Part shown: positions 63,320 through 64,000 of the stretch, in pieces
Layout of the letters: each line of letters starts with the position of its first letter
Position numbering within the stretch: the stretch's first letter is position 1
From: Puccinia triticina
Taxonomy: Eukaryota; Basidiomycota; Pucciniomycetes; Pucciniales; Pucciniaceae
NCBI RefSeq assembly: GCF_026914185.1
Contig: NC_070561.1
Location: forward strand, 4,154,001-4,218,000
Length of the DNA stretch: 64,000 nt
Direction: 5' to 3'
Notes under the pieces: model-generated
Seen by the model: the letters and a program-made list of their open reading frames with translations, nothing else
Databases searched by the model: none
Told to the model about the DNA's origin: nothing
Position numbers and translations under genes: made by a program

Positions 63320-63480
63320 TGAAAAAAAAAATGATTTTAGCGCGCTAAAAACAGCGGTCACGTAGTGCTGAACCGCTGCGCTTCAGCGGGAGCGCAGCGG
63401 TTTGAACAAGAAGAAAAAAAATGTTCCAAATCATGTTAAAAGAGTTTTAAAATACAATAAACTTCTGCTTCCGCTGCGCT
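63320..63480. repeat. AGCGCAGCGG-motif fragment
   Basis: TAGCGCGCTAAAAACAGCGG and GCTGCGCTTCAGCGGGAGCG belong to the same GC-motif family as 10230-10635 and the interior of 55009-55484. Confidence 0.5.
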
Positions 63481-64000
63481 ATCATTAATTGTGGGGTCAT
63501 GATTGGCTTGCCATCCGGGTTAGCTAAACAATTTGTTGGGCTTCTTTTTTTTCCTATCAAGTCACCTGGATGTGCCTCTTTTGCTGTAAGAAAGAGGCTA
63601 CACAGTTCAAATTTTACAAAAACAAAAAAAAGTGAAACAAAAGAACATGTCAAGAAAAAAAAACCAAAATCAATGAGAATACTGCAAGGCACATGCTTTG
63701 CTGTCCATTCAAAAAAAAACAGTGTGGCATGGTACAATCTGATTTGGTATAGTGGTTTGTGGTGGGACTAGTGCTTGGCTGAGGTTCATGGTCAACGTTT
63801 GAATCCCGGTAGTCGAGCTTTTTTATGGATAAGCTCAATGACCAGCCATCAAATACCTTTCCGTGGGGCCGCTGTTGGAAGATACATTGACAGCTGCCAC
63901 TTTGTAGACTCGCTGCCAGAAGAACAGACAATGGCTGCCCTTCTTTAGGCCTGCTGTTGGAAGATACACCAACAGCTTCCACTGCATAGACCCGCTGTTG
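63481..64000. repeat. Non-coding, ending in an 82-bp tandem repeat
   Basis: GCTGTTGGAAGATACA recurs at 63871 and 63953, followed each time by CAGCT.CCACT and TAGAC.CGCTG. The repeat runs to the window edge. No gene is seen between 63481 and 63840. Confidence 0.5.

Noticed and set aside
63755..63830. tRNA-like segment on the plus strand (TTTGAATCCCGG)
   Set aside because: No acceptor pairing and no proper anticodon arm; at best a decayed tRNA-derived fragment.

Overview
This is a 64 kb window of a eukaryotic genome, most likely a basidiomycete and probably a rust fungus (Pucciniales). The reasons are short GT-AG introns (about 64-90 nt), an intron-bearing tRNA-Leu, a mitochondrial HSP60/HSP10 gene pair, and a heavy load of Gypsy, DIRS-like, LINE, hAT, PIF/Harbinger and CACTA remnants. 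The species cannot be fixed from sequence alone. Only two protein genes look like intact host genes: HSP60 (34.4-36.5 kb, minus strand) and HSP10 (37.1-37.6 kb, plus strand). They lie head to head across a 533-bp promoter that holds two heat-shock-element-like sites. A tRNA-Leu(TAA) gene follows at 38.3 kb.

Layout. 1-8146: a Ty3/Gypsy element on the minus strand. Its 3' LTR is cut by the window edge; it has gag-protease, RT-RNase H, integrase, a tRNA-Tyr-type primer site and a complete 5' LTR. 8.1-14.5 kb: non-coding repeats, including a MITE, GC-rich repeats and the first palindromic minisatellites. 14.55-32.97 kb: an apparent PIF/Harbinger element (transposase plus Myb/SANT protein, both broken) swollen to 18.4 kb by nested insertions. 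Inside it lies a DIRS-like retroelement, whose reverse transcriptase gene is split by a 10.1-kb CACTA-type element flanked by an AAA duplication. That element is itself split by a foldback-like tandem-repeat element, a TA-flanked TIR element and a hAT-like element. A solo Gypsy LTR also sits near the right end of the Harbinger element. 33-39.4 kb: the host genes. 39.4-43.4 kb: a LINE ORF1 relic and a minisatellite. 43.9-53.3 kb: a hAT transposase pseudogene split into two halves by a second DIRS-like element, with a 1.1-kb non-autonomous hAT inside its C-terminal half. 53.3-64 kb: non-coding repeat debris, a hAT-like MITE, a decayed CACTA end, Helitron-like 3' ends and two more minisatellites.

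The most unusual theme is a set of minisatellites built almost wholly from alternating palindromes. Most share the half-site TGACCGG/CCGGTCA. Each array is homogeneous inside but differs from the others, and at least two ride inside non-autonomous DNA transposons with recognisable terminal repeats and target duplications. All functional statements rest on reading the sequence and on remembered family motifs; no database search was possible.
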